DNA of 64,000 nt from Blattamonas nauphoetae (taxonomy: Eukaryota; Preaxostyla; Oxymonadida), in NCBI GenBank assembly GCA_033064195.1, contig JARBJD010000009.1:186001-250000 (forward strand), written 5' to 3'. Position 1 is the first letter of the stretch. Each line of letters starts with the position of its first letter. Below are positions 46,979 to 58,886 of the stretch, in pieces. The position numbers and the translations under genes were made by a program. The notes beneath the pieces are model-generated. The model made no database searches. It was not told the origin of the DNA and worked only from the letters and a program-made list of their open reading frames with translations.

Positions 46979-47440
46979 TCAACCGTGATCGTGAATCGCA
47001 GGCGAGTAGCGGATGAAACCGACGGCGCTTGAATTGCGTGTGAGTGAAGGTGGACGTTCAGGAATTGAAGAATGGCGCTGTGAATTAAGAAACACTACGC
47101 TGTTGGACCTAAGCCTTTCTGGATCGGCTCGGATCAACTTTGTGGATGGATATGCCACGTGCGGGAGTGAGACGGTCGGATACGCATCACCACCATCAAG
47201 TACAGCTTGTTCAACAGGATTTTGAATATCTCGTCGATAACTGATAACAAGTCCGGGAGATGGTGATGACATTGGAAGAGGTGGTGTGGACGGAGGAGGG
47301 TTGTTATTTGCAGAATTATCAGGGAGTTCAGCTGAGGATACACAGAGATAATTATCACATAATGCGAGAGATTCAGATAACCGAAATGGAACCTAGATAC
47401 CCGACTTTTCTTCCTCGGAGGAGGTACAACAATTACCCAT
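46979..47440 (-). CDS. Small MGNCC protein, predicted lipid-anchored
   Basis: Two exons with an intron at 47332-47400 sum to exactly 131 codons (130 residues). The protein starts MGNCCTSSEEEKS: Gly2 followed by Asn-Cys-Cys-Thr-Ser fits N-myristoylation, with two cysteines open to palmitoylation, as in many membrane-anchored signalling proteins. After a Pro-rich linker come ISYRRDIQNPVEQAVLDGGD and several basic/Ser segments. No domain recognised. The first exon is 40 nt, so a search for open frames alone finds only the second exon. Confidence 0.7.
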
Positions 47441-47587
47441 ATCAGGGGAGAGCTGTTTTCCTCCCGCTATAATGTATTTTGAGTAATGTTCGAGTTGATT
47501 GTGATAAATAAAGGGGAACAACAATGATTGCCTGAAATTAAGATAAACTCTTCAAAGGAAATAATGATAGAAAACAAATTGCCAGGT

Positions 47588-50500
47588 TTAGACTGAATCG
47601 GTCCCAGCTGGATTTTCTTGTACAGTGGGTACAGTGGGTTTCGGATTCGGCCCAGTTTTGTATTTGTCCGACAACTGAAGAACTCTTTCACTCAATTCCA
47701 TAGTCATCTTTTCAGCACCAGTCGTATGAGTGAGTGCCACAGTTGCGAGTGAATGGATCTCATCCGACCACGTGCAATCTTCGAGAAGGTCCCTCATCCT
47801 GTTTATCGCTTTGAGCTGCCAATCAAAATCCTCTTCCTCTTCCTCATCAGCATCTTCCGGTGTGGGAGAGGACTGTGCGCGCCATCGAGAAACTTGGACT
47901 TTGGGCTTGGCTACCTTCTCGATTGGGTGGACGTATGCTTCGGGTTCAGTTGCGGCGATTGTGTTCATCGTTTGACTTTGTGCAATTTGGAGGAGACACG
48001 AGAAGCACATCAGAATCTGGCGTAGAAGCCGTCGGAAAATTGGGATTTCACCCCAATTCTCTTCTGGGGGAAGATTTTTGGCTGATGTGAAGCGAGAATG
48101 AGCGATAGAAAGGCGGTGAAAATGAGCGAGGACGCCTTTGACAATCTGGTCCAGCTCCGATCCGTCTTGATCCTTTGTCGTGTCGAAGGTGAAGAGGGCA
48201 TTCATCTCATCCACAGACTTCTGGATCTCTTCTGTCGGTACAACGAGAACCATTGTCTTCGTGCGATCGTCAGGACTGTCCTCCTCATCCTCTTCCGACT
48301 CCCACAGCCGTTCGATCGCTCCCATCGCCTTTTCCGCAATCTCAAAGGGCAGTTTCCGGTCCTGAAGCAGAATGCCGAGTCTGGACCGAAGATGGAAATC
48401 AATAGCCATCTTTCGGAGCTGTGGGTTCGGGGCGAGTGCCCAAATAAGCTGCACAGCTCCCTTCACAATCGGCAGGAACTGTCGGACGCCTGGAAGGACG
48501 TGTGAGCGCATGACGGAGTAACACAGCTCGAAGACGCTAAACTGGCTCAGAGCGGAGAGGGCAGTGGGGCCTCCGTCGGCGATGAGTCGGAGCAGAATCA
48601 ACACCTCAGCGAGGATCTGCTCGTTCTCCTGCTGGGCGAGAGAGATGAACACGCGGATCATTTCGGGTGTCCCCACTTCAGTCTTTCCGTCGATGTTGTT
48701 CAGAATGAGGTTGTGGATGGCGAGGAGGAGAGAGAAGATGCATCGAGCGCCGAGGTCGTGCGGGGTGACGAATGGGACCAATTTGGACAACGTGCTGAAC
48801 GAATCTTTTTGTTTCTGGTTCTTCTTCTCCACACCGACTGTTCGGATCGTCTGCCCTTCGAAGAATGTGATCAGCAAACTGAGGATGCCGCATGCACACA
48901 TCGTGTTCCGATTGGCTGGGTTCAGAGCAAGTTTTGTAATCACCTCGCACAGAGTCATGAGAAGTGACTTGTTGAACCGTCTTGGGTTGGCCAGGAGAGC
49001 CTGGATGAAGTACGGCGAAGGGAGTGTCTTGAAGAGGAGGACAAGAGGTGCTTTCTCCTCCTCATCCAAATCGTGGTTGAAGTGGAGTTCTCGATAAGCA
49101 TTGGCGTATGCGTGAATCTGGCCGACGGTCATGTCAACGTGGAACAGTGCGCGTCGGAGAAGGATGGACAGGAATTGAATGAACAGCACAGAGACAGGCG
49201 CTGGATGGTGTTCGTCCACAAGAACTGGCCCTTTGTCCAAGTCGAGTGTCCCGGCTGTCCTGTCTTTCTTGTGCTGCTGGAAGTTCAGAATGTATCGACA
49301 GCAATCTTCTGCGAAGACTGGGGAGAGCATCTGCTGAGCACAGCCTGTCCGGAGGAGAGAGATCATCATGTCTTCGTTGAACTGGACCTCGTTCACAACC
49401 ACATCCAGTCGCATCTGATTCGTGAACCGATCGTCGTCTCTCTGCTCTTTAACTTTGGTCAGCTGCTCGTTCATGATCACCATGCTCAGTGCTGCTCGCA
49501 GGCTCTCTGGTGCTCGGTATGTCTCGCCAGGGAAGCGGAGGTGGAGGAAGAATGTGAGAAGCTTCGAAGCCGCTGTTGATGCTCGAGTGTGAAAATCAAA
49601 ATTCTTCAGATTGGGAAGTGAGAAGGGGAGAGTCACAGAGACAACTGGAGGCTTTCGCAGTCCTCGGTTTCTCTCCACAGCTTCATTGTTCAAAAGGGCA
49701 TCCCTTCGCCGTTGGAAGAGTTCGTCGACTGACATTGTTTTCGGGTTGGGAGGCTCCGGAGGTTTGTCAAGCAATCCGTTTGCGATGAGGAGATTCATTT
49801 TGTACTCCTTCAGATTCTGGCGGATGAGTTTCTTTTTCTGCTTTGTGATTCGCTTCTCGATCTCTTCTTTTGAGAGTGGCGGGCGTTTTCTCTTTGGAAG
49901 GGTCACATTGATCGGGAGGATCACAGCCGATGTGATCATCACCGTAACTTTCGCCTGTTTCTCCAAAAACCTTGACACTTTCTTCTTCTCCTTCGTGTCA
50001 TCAGAGTCTTCTGAGTTGGATTCTGTCAAACTCGCCGTGGCAGAGTTCGATTCGCTGTCTGGTTCGTCGTCTTCTCCAACTCCCCCAGCCATGAACGTCG
50101 CTCCGTCGATCTTGTCCACGTGATCCTTGATCTCCTTCCCTTCTCCCTCAAGCTCGTCTGTTGCTTGTTTCGAACCATATTTCGGACCCCGCTCTCGCTG
50201 TTTCTTGAGTCGGATTTGGTTGTCGACTTCGTTGTTTGGAGTGGCGAGGACGAGGTCGGACATCAAAACGAGGCAGATCAGATCGAACAAGTCTGCTGGC
50301 TCGTGAGGCGATTCAGCATCAACAATTTTGGCTTCCAGTGCCATGAGAAGTATTCTGGAGACACGATCCATCCATATTGCTTCCCTTTCTCTCTTCGAGA
50401 CGTTCAGACAGAGAGACGAAGCCACACCGCCATCACACGCATTGAGGAGTTGTGGAGTGAGGAGGTCGAACTGTCTCAACACAAGCTTGACCTGATCCTC

Positions 50501-53364
50501 CTCCTTCACACGTGCCTGGATCCCATCCGCGTCCTTCGCGGATGTGACAGACGCTCCGGCTGAGACAATCGATGCACCGAATTCTGGTTTTTCGCTTTGT
50601 TGAGCCTTTCTCACGCTGAACTCCTCTTCTTTCTCTTTCTTGACTGTCTTCGCCCACGCCCCTTCCTCCCCTCCCCACCCTTTGATGAGATACTCCCTTC
50701 CATTCGCACCTCCAATCATCTTCTCAAACGAGTCGATCACTTTGAATGGATCGTCGGTCAAGTCAAGGTTCTGTCGCTCGAGTCGCTCCTCATTTGTGAA
50801 GGCGTCTGAGAATGCCTGTGTGTTCTTCTTCAGCTTGTTCGCGATCCCCTGCGCGACAGCCTTCATTTTGGCAAGTGCCTTGTCTGCTCCCTTCACAGCG
50901 ACAGCATCGTCAATGGCATCGCCAGTGGGTCTTCTCATCTTTCTCTCCCATTTTGCTTCGTCAAACACATCACCACCAGTTGTCTCCTCTGGTTGACCCA
51001 CTTCCCTCATCGTTCGTCTGGCTTCTGAATCCTGCTGTTGTGTGATCGTTTCAATCGTAACTGTTGTTTCTTCTGGTTTCTGTCTTCCGTGTTTTGATTT
51101 TTTGTGGCCGAAATCGTTCGGGAGGACGAACGGGAGGGCGTTGTTCAACTCGAAGAAGTGAGTGTGACGAACAACACGGCGAGCGTAAGTGATTGAGGAG
51201 GAGATTGCACTGGCCACACTGGAGGAAGAGAGGGATACAACAAGACGAGGTGATGGAAGAAAAAAGGTGATGAACAAGAGAGGACAGAGAGAAATTGCGA
51301 GAGAGATAGAACTGTGCGGCTCTTCCAAACTTTCGTGTGAACTTCTCCAGCTTCCAATACTGCGTCATCCTCACTTGCAGCTCGTCTGTGTTGTAATAGT
51401 CTATGAACTCCGGAGGGAGGAACATCCAATCGGTCATCGCTGCCAGGTATGTCTTGTCGTACCGGGATGGCATCAATTCGGCATGGAACGAATCCACAAT
51501 TCCCTCAAAGTCTGTGAATTTCAGTTTCGGAGCGGGCTCAGCCTTTGCTACGTGAGGAGTTGCGTCGGTGGAGAGTGACGTCGGGTTGGGGAGGAGAGAG
51601 ACAGAAGACTGGAAGAGGATGGTGGACGTATCCAGTTTCTTGGCTTCGGCTGTTGGTGTGTTGGCATCTGTTGTGGAAGAGTCTGCCCAAGAAAATGGAA
51701 TCTCAGCGAGAGCTCCTTTAGGTGCGTGATCCTCAGCTTTCGAAGAGTCTCGCTCTGGAGACTGTTGTGTCGGAGTGTCCTGTGTTCCGTGTTCGGGAGT
51801 GCTTGCAGTGTGGTCTCCCGTTTCGGGTGTGTTCGGATCCATCTTTTCCGGCGATTCATGCGAACCAACATCCGAATGTTCTCCAGAAGTGTCTGGAGGG
51901 CTCTGATACGCATATGGGATGCTCATTGACTGAGTTGAGTCAGCCGACTCACGTGGAAGTGCGTCATGGTTCATACTGTCTGGGGGTGTCGGACGGTGAG
52001 ATTTGAGCTGTTCTGGAGAGAAGCTGGCGACGGAAGTGTTTCGCGTGATGGCATCGGGTGTGTTGAACATGGACGACGGGATGGAATGAGGAGCGAGTTG
52101 GTCTGCTGATTTAACTCCGACGAGAAAGGCGGAGTCCTTTCGAGGGAATGGGGGTTCCATAATATCCTCTTGTTCAGCGTCCGATTCTGGTTCGTCGTCT
52201 TCCTCCAACACTCCTTTCTTACCGATTACGGGTGGGATTTCGTACTTGGTTCCTTTCCTCCCGTAGCATATCACAACAATGTCCTGTGAATAGATTCCGA
52301 ATGGGGGAGCAAAGGATCGTCGACAATAATATATTTTGATGTCACGACCCGGCGGGACTGCTCGGCTTTGTGCACACCACAAGAACATGCTTGCAAGCTC
52401 TCCAGTGATGTTGACTTTCTTCTTATAGTCATGAGTGTACACGACAAAGCTCATTGGTTGAATGAGTGGCTCAATGCTGTTCATTTGGAGCATTGTGCTG
52501 ATTCGTCCTGTCAGCATTTCCGTGGTTGACCGAAGATTCACTGCACTCGAAATAAACTGTCCATTTTGCGGGGGAAGCACCCAAACTTCAACATGTTCGT
52601 CGTTATTATTCGTAAAGCCCACACATTCCGCTGTGTGGAACGGGGTACGAGATGTCGTGAAGAGACAATTGACATCCTGTTTATGGACTTGTTCGAGGAA
52701 GGGTGACGCAGAGTCAAAGAGAATCGATGAGGACTTGATAAAGGAAGAAGTTGGAGACAATTGGAACGTGCAGCCAAAATCTGGAATGAACTACGAAGAT
52801 GAATAGTTGATTTGTGAAGAAAACAAACATCAGCCGGGACAGTTTCTCGTAAATGAAACGTTGGATGGAAGCTTTTAGGGATATAAAACACAAATGATGC
52901 AAATTTGACCCGATGACACCTGAAGATCGATAAAAACATGAGAATGTGAACTGTTTTGGTGGTTCGAAGAGCTTCTGTACAGACAATCCGATCTGCTCCT
53001 TAAACAGGTGATGGCCAGGTGTGATGGGAAAATCGACGTCCACGAGAGAATTATATTTCATGAACGACGTATAACGAATGCCAAATTCTTTGAGGAGGAG
53101 ATCACGATCATCTGTTCGAAAGACAATTGATCTCCCTTCAGTTGGATCAATACGGAATGTACGAGTGTCATTTGTATCGACAATGACTGATTTTAGCTGA
53201 GTAAAATGGCAGACAAGCAATTTTGAGTCTTTGTGGGAGAAGACGATGTACACATGACTTGTCGATATTCCGATATATGCATCACCATCAGATGATTCTC
53301 CAAAGGTAGAGAACACGATCCGATCCAATAAGAACCGACTAAGGAACCTATTGATGTGATTCAT
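47588..53364 (-). CDS. Unknown 1,841-residue protein, helical solenoid
   Basis: Three exons (introns 51219-51330 and 52781-52919) sum to exactly 1,842 codons. The first ~150 residues resemble a PH-like fold (GISTSHVYIVFSHKDSKLLV, RSIVFRTDDRDLLLKEFG). A second region to about 280 is also folded (VVYTHDYKKKVNITGELA, KIYYCRRSFAPP). A disordered Ser/Pro/Glu segment follows, then a helical patch (IVDSFHAELMPSRYDKTYLA). The C-terminal 1,200 residues are a helical repeat array (LLMTLCEVITKLALNPANRN; LILRLLADGG-like turns). The PH-like start with a solenoid suggested DNAJC13/RME-8, but no J-domain HPD motif is present, so I leave it unnamed. Confidence 0.75.
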
Positions 53365-53566
53365 TTTCCATGAAATTAATGTCGAGCTGATCGTATTGAT
53401 TGTCTGGTTTCGGTGTTCTCATACAATATTTTGAGCAAAAAAATCAAAAAAAGGTATTCGTATAGGTAACAAGAATGAATAACGGTCGTTGTCGGCTCGA
53501 TCCTGGTCAAAATGATAAACATCGCGCTCGACATGAGAAGGACAAAAGAAATCTGTCCCGTTGAAA

Positions 53567-55061
53567 TTAAGATGAAAAGTTCTCGAATGCATTTCTGGTG
53601 AATGAAAGTCGGATCTTGTTTCCTTCGTACTCGGAGTTGTGCAGCTCTGCCATCGCCCAGACTGTCGCATTGGGATTTCTGAACTGGAGAAAGCCCATCT
53701 TTTTATCACCTGCAGTAAATATTTTTACTCCCGTTGGAGGACTGACTGGTGAAAAGTGGGCGATTAAACCAGCTTCTGTGGCGGAGTCGTTCAGGCCGCT
53801 AATGTGGAGGCAGTTAGTCGGAGGACAGTGAGATTTAAGGACCCCAGATGTGCGTGCAGGGAAACGATTCAGTCTTGTTTCAGTATAACGCTTGCTATGC
53901 TCAGAATCACCCGATGGGTCATCGTTGAGAGTTTGGATGCGAGCAATATCACAGTTAAGGGTTTTTCCATTCAATTTGAGACCCGAAAGATTCTGGACAG
54001 CCTGTTGAGCATTAGTCGTGTTAGTAAATTCAATAAATGCGGTGTTTGATTTCGTGTGCAATATCTTGATTTGTCGGATGTAGCCATAGTTGGAAAACAC
54101 GTTAAATAAATGATCGATTGTATATTGATCACCAGGGTAATTGGACACAATGATGATGTTGCTATGAGAAGGATGGGATGTGTTTTGTTGTGGTGTGTAT
54201 GAGGTTGATTGTTGTGACTTCCTTCCAAATGAATGATTTGTAGTATTGCCGTTTGAGAGAAGTCCTCCTTTTTGTTCTGTAAAATCCACACTGTTTTCAC
54301 TGTTCTGCTGAACGGCGACGCTTTTTAACTCACTCATTTGGATCGACAGAGTGCAACAGCCTGGGTAGATATTCTTCCCATCCAACTCCGCAAGAGCTGA
54401 CTTGGCGTATACTGGTGAACTGAATTGAACGAAAGCTTGTGGACCTGAGGTGCGATGAAAGATAACTATTTTGTCGACAGTTCCCTTAGGTGATTTGTCA
54501 AATGGAGAAAAAACAGCAGAAAGAACATCAGCAGTGATGGGATGCTTTGTGTTCGTGATTGAGACTAGAAGGACCTTCCCGGGTTCATCAGTTGCAGTTT
54601 GTGTTTCATCGTCAATCTTGAGTGTTTGGTGTTGTGAGAACGATGGGTATATTGTTGTCCCGCTGAAACGAAGAGAAAAAGATTACACAAAGGAAAGACA
54701 TGATGATGACAAATGGTTATTCTCTTCAAACCGAATGTGAGGAGGAAAAGCACGGTACGCGTTGATGAATGTTTGGGCACTGTTCAAAGAAGTAAACTCC
54801 ACAAGGGCTTGATTTTTGTTGGAAAGAAGCAAGATTCGTGCAATGGTCCCAAAAGGCTCCATCAACAATCGTAGGTCGTTCTGAAAAAGGGATGAGTTGA
54901 GCGATGAATCGAACCTGAGCAATCTGATCCGCGACATTGCGAAAATGAATCACTGGGCTTGGTGGATTCTGAGGATGAAACTTGGAGGCCTTCGTTTGGG
55001 GTGTTGCCATGTGGATGCGACTCTGATCGAGAGAAAAATCAATCGTGGGCGAGGAGATCAT
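53567..55061 (-). CDS. PTB/hnRNP L-family RNA-binding protein
   Basis: Polypyrimidine-tract-binding-type splicing regulator. Three exons (introns 54663-54731 and 54881-54914) sum to exactly 464 codons (463 residues). Four RRMs are visible, the full PTB plan. RRM1: VIHFRNVADQIAQNDLRLLM with NQALVEFTSLNSAQ. RRM2: VLLVSITNTKHPITADVLSA with QAFVQFSSPVYAKSALAELD and the family signature GKNIYPGCCTLSIQMSEL. RRM3: IIIVSNYPGDQYTIDHLFNV with NTAFIEFTNTTNAQQAV. RRM4: LHISGLNDSATEAGLIAHF with MGFLQFRNPNATVWAM. These proteins bind pyrimidine-rich RNA next to 3' splice sites, of interest in a genome whose introns are tiny. The ATG at 55061 was chosen; a second in-frame ATG lies 18 codons later. Confidence 0.9.
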
Positions 55062-55081
55062 CACGTATCCCGGGTGCCTTT
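55062..55081. promoter_or_regulatory. Shared 20-bp divergent promoter region
   Basis: Only 20 bp separate the ATG of the PTB-like gene from the ATG of the divergent gene. If the PTB-like protein starts at its second ATG the gap is about 74 bp. No recognised motif. Confidence 0.45.
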
Positions 55082-56062
55082 ATGGATCATAATGACACGC
55101 CTAATCGCGTGATCACACCGGATTCACCCATTTCAGCCCTACACCTCATCGATCAAGCTGGTAAATTCGCCATTTCTGACCTTGACAACTCAGAAATCAA
55201 AGAACTCCGTCCACTTCCTCTTCATGACAAGGAACAGATCGTCACATCACTTAACTATCTCAAAACTGTGACAACAAAAGTATTAAAAATTGCCAGGCGT
55301 GAGAATCCGACCGGACACAGACCATTCTTCGACGTTCTAACCGACTGCTTGAAAACAATGGATAGTGAAATTCAACAACATGTCGTCCTTTTGATTCATG
55401 CAATACTTCTGACCACTGATTCACGCTCACTATTTTTAGTCCTTGATTCGAACATCATCTCTCCAATTGTCACCATTCTTCAACCAGAATTAATCCCAAT
55501 GTCAAATCTTCATTTTCATTCGGCATTCATAAGCATTCTCTCTTCTATGTCATCCTTACCACTCACTGTCGACTTAACTCTTTTCGATATCCCATCCGAC
55601 GATGAAAAAGAGTGGGTTCTCAACAAATTGGCAGTCGAAGTCCTCCAACCTGCCGAAAATTACATTATTTACCTTTTCTCCCACCGTCTAGATTCTGATT
55701 CTGAGAAAGAACTCAGACTTCTCTTCTCATTCTGTCGTCAACTTGTCCAACTCGCTCCCCTCACGCTATCTCTCCAAGAAGTTTCCCACATCACTAACGC
55801 TCTCCCAGTTTTGCTTTGGAACATTTCAGATTCACTGAACATGTGGGACACGTATTACGATCTTGTCACCATCGACGATGTCCTATCAAGCCCGTCTGAG
55901 GAGCAGAGACACCATATGCATCCTCTAAGTTCTGTGATGGAAGAAGAAACACTTCCTGAGCTTCTGGAAATGCATCGGGTTGGATATCCCGTCACCAATT
56001 CAAGGAGGAATATTCCAGGGTTCGTGAAGAGGATTTCTTGGAGGTTTGGGAATAATTCTTGA
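55082..56062 (+). CDS. Unknown helical (HEAT/ARM-like) protein
   Basis: An intronless frame of 326 residues. It is helical throughout (FFDVLTDCLKTMDSEIQQHV, LHFHSAFISILSSMSSLP, ELRLLFSFCRQLVQLAPL), consistent with a short solenoid. Proteins with this look are common in this window (the armadillo gene, the giant gene). No family recognised. The frame runs further upstream, but the ATG at 55082 is the first. Confidence 0.65.
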   Translation: MDHNDTPNRVITPDSPISALHLIDQAGKFAISDLDNSEIKELRPLPLHDKEQIVTSLNYLKTVTTKVLKIARRENPTGHRPFFDVLTDCLKTMDSEIQQHVVLLIHAILLTTDSRSLFLVLDSNIISPIVTILQPELIPMSNLHFHSAFISILSSMSSLPLTVDLTLFDIPSDDEKEWVLNKLAVEVLQPAENYIIYLFSHRLDSDSEKELRLLFSFCRQLVQLAPLTLSLQEVSHITNALPVLLWNISDSLNMWDTYYDLVTIDDVLSSPSEEQRHHMHPLSSVMEEETLPELLEMHRVGYPVTNSRRNIPGFVKRISWRFGNNS

Positions 56063-56275
56063 TTTTTAACAATGTTTTGTTTTCTCTTGCGGATTTTATT
56101 TCCTGTTGTTGGTGATAGCCTTTTTTATTCTGACGATGTTAACAAGTGATTTTTCATGAAAGGCAAGTGAAGATCACGACTCTGGAAGTAATGATGAAAC
56201 GATTAACACGAATGGTAGTGAAGAAGCGCATGGTTATAAGTTAAGTAGCAAAATTAAGACAATAAAACATGTTTT

Positions 56276-57349
56276 TTATTCTGATGACGATGACTGTTGT
56301 TCTGTCACAAGAACTTCTGGTGTAGCTGGTTCAGGTTTTGATTCGTCTGTTTGTTCAGTTTCGTTCTGTGTTTGTGCAGTAGGGCCCGTTGGATCTGAAT
56401 CGGACGACGATTGAAAGAATTTCGTGGCAATCTTCTTCTCTCTTTCAGTCTTCTTCTTCTCCCACTCCAAAATCTTCTCCAACTCCTCTCTGATCATTCG
56501 GTCACTTTTGTTAAGTTCCCAGGCTTTAGTAACATCTCGCTTTGCTTTGCTCATTTCGCCCTGTATTCTGTATCCAACACCACGTCGATAAAGCGCCTTG
56601 TCAGTCTCCCCCTTCAGACTGATTGCATCGGTAGCTGCCCTGACAGCCCTCTTCCCCTCTCCAAGCTTAATGCAACAGAGTGCTTTGTTGAGTTGAAGAG
56701 GAGCGAGAATGTCAGCATGTTTGGCCTTCATCTCATCGGTATCACACCAAAGGTGTTCGATCATACCAACACCGCGGTCGTATTCGTCCAGTGCTCCCTT
56801 GTAATCATGATTTTTAACTTTGGTATTTCCTTCTTCCTTTCTTGTTTGAGCAAATGCAAGCTTTTCTTCCGCTGTCTCTGGTTCTTTTCTAAATGATAGC
56901 AATTGAATGTTGAATATCAGAGTCGCCGATGCCGGAATCGTCGGTGGGGAGCCAGTTTCTCCATAGCCAAATTCTGGATCGATTGTAACCTCAGCCTCTT
57001 CTCCAACTTGCATGCTTGCAACAGCAATTTCCCATCCCTTGATGACTGACCCCTTTCCAAGCTTAAACTCGAAGGGTTGGCGGCCCTGGGATGAATCAAA
57101 CTGTTCTCCATCGGGGAATTTCCCTGTATAATGAACCTGAACCAGTGACCTGGCCGTTGGCTTGTCGCCAGACCCTGCTTTGATCACTTTTTTCACGATC
57201 TTTCCTTTATCTGAAGGATAGAGATCATACGATCCATCTTCAAGAAGGAGTGGTTCTGGGGCCTCAAAAATGATATCATCATCAGAATCATGGCTGTACT
57301 CGGTGTCATCTGAGCTGAATGACGAGTTCAAGCTGTCTGTATCCGACAT
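56276..57349 (-). CDS. FKBP-type peptidyl-prolyl isomerase with TPR
   Basis: Intronless immunophilin of 357 residues. An acidic N-terminus (1-45) precedes one FKBP domain (about 50-155): VQVHYTGKFPDGEQFDSSQG, FEFKLGKGSVIKGWE, FGYGETGSPPTIPASATLIF. The residues that form the active pocket in FKBP12 (Tyr, Phe-Asp, Val-Ile, Trp, Tyr, Phe) are all present, so it should bind FK506-type ligands and catalyse prolyl isomerisation. A three-repeat TPR domain follows (about 165-300; RKEEGNTKVKNHDYKGALDE, LNKALCCIKLGEGKRAV, KALYRRGVGYRIQGE), which in FKBP4/5 docks the C-terminus of Hsp90. The tail is acidic and disordered. Only one FKBP domain is present, where FKBP4/5 have two. Confidence 0.93.
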   Translation of the reverse strand: MSDTDSLNSSFSSDDTEYSHDSDDDIIFEAPEPLLLEDGSYDLYPSDKGKIVKKVIKAGSGDKPTARSLVQVHYTGKFPDGEQFDSSQGRQPFEFKLGKGSVIKGWEIAVASMQVGEEAEVTIDPEFGYGETGSPPTIPASATLIFNIQLLSFRKEPETAEEKLAFAQTRKEEGNTKVKNHDYKGALDEYDRGVGMIEHLWCDTDEMKAKHADILAPLQLNKALCCIKLGEGKRAVRAATDAISLKGETDKALYRRGVGYRIQGEMSKAKRDVTKAWELNKSDRMIREELEKILEWEKKKTEREKKIATKFFQSSSDSDPTGPTAQTQNETEQTDESKPEPATPEVLVTEQQSSSSE

Positions 57350-57441
57350 TTACGTCGTGTACTGATGTGTTGAGTTATTTAGATCGGACCCATGACTCGA
57401 ACTTCTATCATCACACTTCGGAATTCAGAGTTCACGATCTC
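57350..57441. promoter_or_regulatory. Shared 92-bp divergent promoter region
   Basis: The whole space between the FKBP and calreticulin start codons, two folding factors. No motif recognised. Confidence 0.45.
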
Positions 57442-58886
57442 ATGATTCCCGTCATAATCATATCTCTGAGCATTCAGCTCTTTTCACATGTTTACCTCCA
57501 AGAAGAGTTCGATTGTATGACATTCACCGTCAGATTTGACTCCTCCTTTTTTCTGTCATTTTTCTAAATTCTGTGATATTCTCCTTCTTTTCTCGTATAT
57601 AGACACTTGGCGCGATCGTTGGGTTGACAGTACTACCCATGAGGATGAAGGAAAACGAGGAACCTTCGTCTGGGCTGCACCAGAAAAAAAGTTCGATAAA
57701 GAAGCTTCAAAGGGAATTAAGACATCTGAGGACAGTAAATTCTACCATATTAGCCGTGATATCGGCTCAACTTTCTCAAGTGTCGGCAAAACCCTGATTA
57801 TCTCATACACCGTCTCACACACACAAAAACTGGACTGTGGTGGATCATACATTAAGATTTTTGAAGAGGGATTTGACCAAGCAAAGTTCAGTGGAGATGA
57901 TCAGTACGCGATCATGTTTGGGCCAGATGATTGCCGTTCAACAAATGACAAAGTTCATGTCATCTTGCACAAGGGAGGGGAGAACCGCGCAATGAAAACA
58001 AAAATCAAAACCAAAAACGATAAGAATACGCATCTTTACACACTGATTTTCCATAAAAATCATTCGGTGGAAGTGAGAATCGATGAACACACTGAATTGC
58101 TCAAAGATATGCATGAGGAATGGAGCTACTTCCCAGCATCACGAGTATGCATCTTCCTCTTTCTATAATCTCCAAAATTTGATTTTCTCAACACCTCTTC
58201 TCAGATCCGCGATTCAACTGCGAAACAACCGTCAGACTGGGATGACCGTCCCCTCATTGTTGACGAGACTGATGTGAAACCCGCTGATTGGGATGTTCCT
58301 GAGTATATCGAAACAAACACCGAAAAACCTGCAGATTGGGATGAGGAAAAGGATGGAAAATGGATTGTCCCACTCAAGCGGAATCCTCTCTTCAAGGGTG
58401 AATGGAAACCAAAAATGATTCCTAACCCCTCCTATTCCGGTGGGAAGTGGGAACAACCCTGGATTGACAACCCAGAAATCGTTGATGACACCGAGAAGGA
58501 CTTTGGATTTGAGAAACTCAGATATGTTGGTATTGATGTGTGGCAAGTATGTATATCCCAACACGTGATGTTTTTGTTATCGTTGAATCGTTGGTATTGT
58601 TGTCTTCCAACTCGTCTCAATCACAATGTCATCTCTTTCTATACAGGTCCAATCAGGAACAATATTCGACAACATATTCATTGGCGACGATCTCGTTGAA
58701 TATGAAGCCTTTGTCAACGCTACTTGGCGCAAGCAACACAAAGTTGAATTTCCAAATGAAAGTACACCGAAAAAGAAGGACGACAGTAAATCGGCAAAGA
58801 AAGAAGAAAAAAAAGTGGAGAAAAAGGAGAAAGAAGGCATCCCTGATGATGATGAGGGATGGGAATGGTACACGGATCGATGGTAG
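57442..58886 (+). CDS. Calreticulin
   Basis: ER lectin chaperone that binds monoglucosylated N-glycans and calcium. Four exons (introns 57515-57602, 58145-58204 and 58547-58646) sum to exactly 399 codons (398 residues). A signal peptide opens the protein (MIPVIIISLSIQLFSHVYLQ). The lectin domain holds both family signatures (KLDCGGSYIKIFEEG and YAIMFGPDDC). The P-domain has three KPxDWD repeats and two GxWxxxxIxNPxY-type repeats (GEWKPKMIPNPSYSG, GKWEQPWIDNPEI). The C-domain is short and mixed Lys/Glu rather than purely acidic. The protein ends EGWEWYTDRW-like, with no KDEL/HDEL. There is no membrane segment, so it is not calnexin. Confidence 0.95.

Noticed and set aside
47588-53364. DNAJC13/RME-8 identity for the 1,841-residue protein
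   Set aside because: No HPD-containing J-domain or GYF-like repeats could be found; only the general layout is similar.
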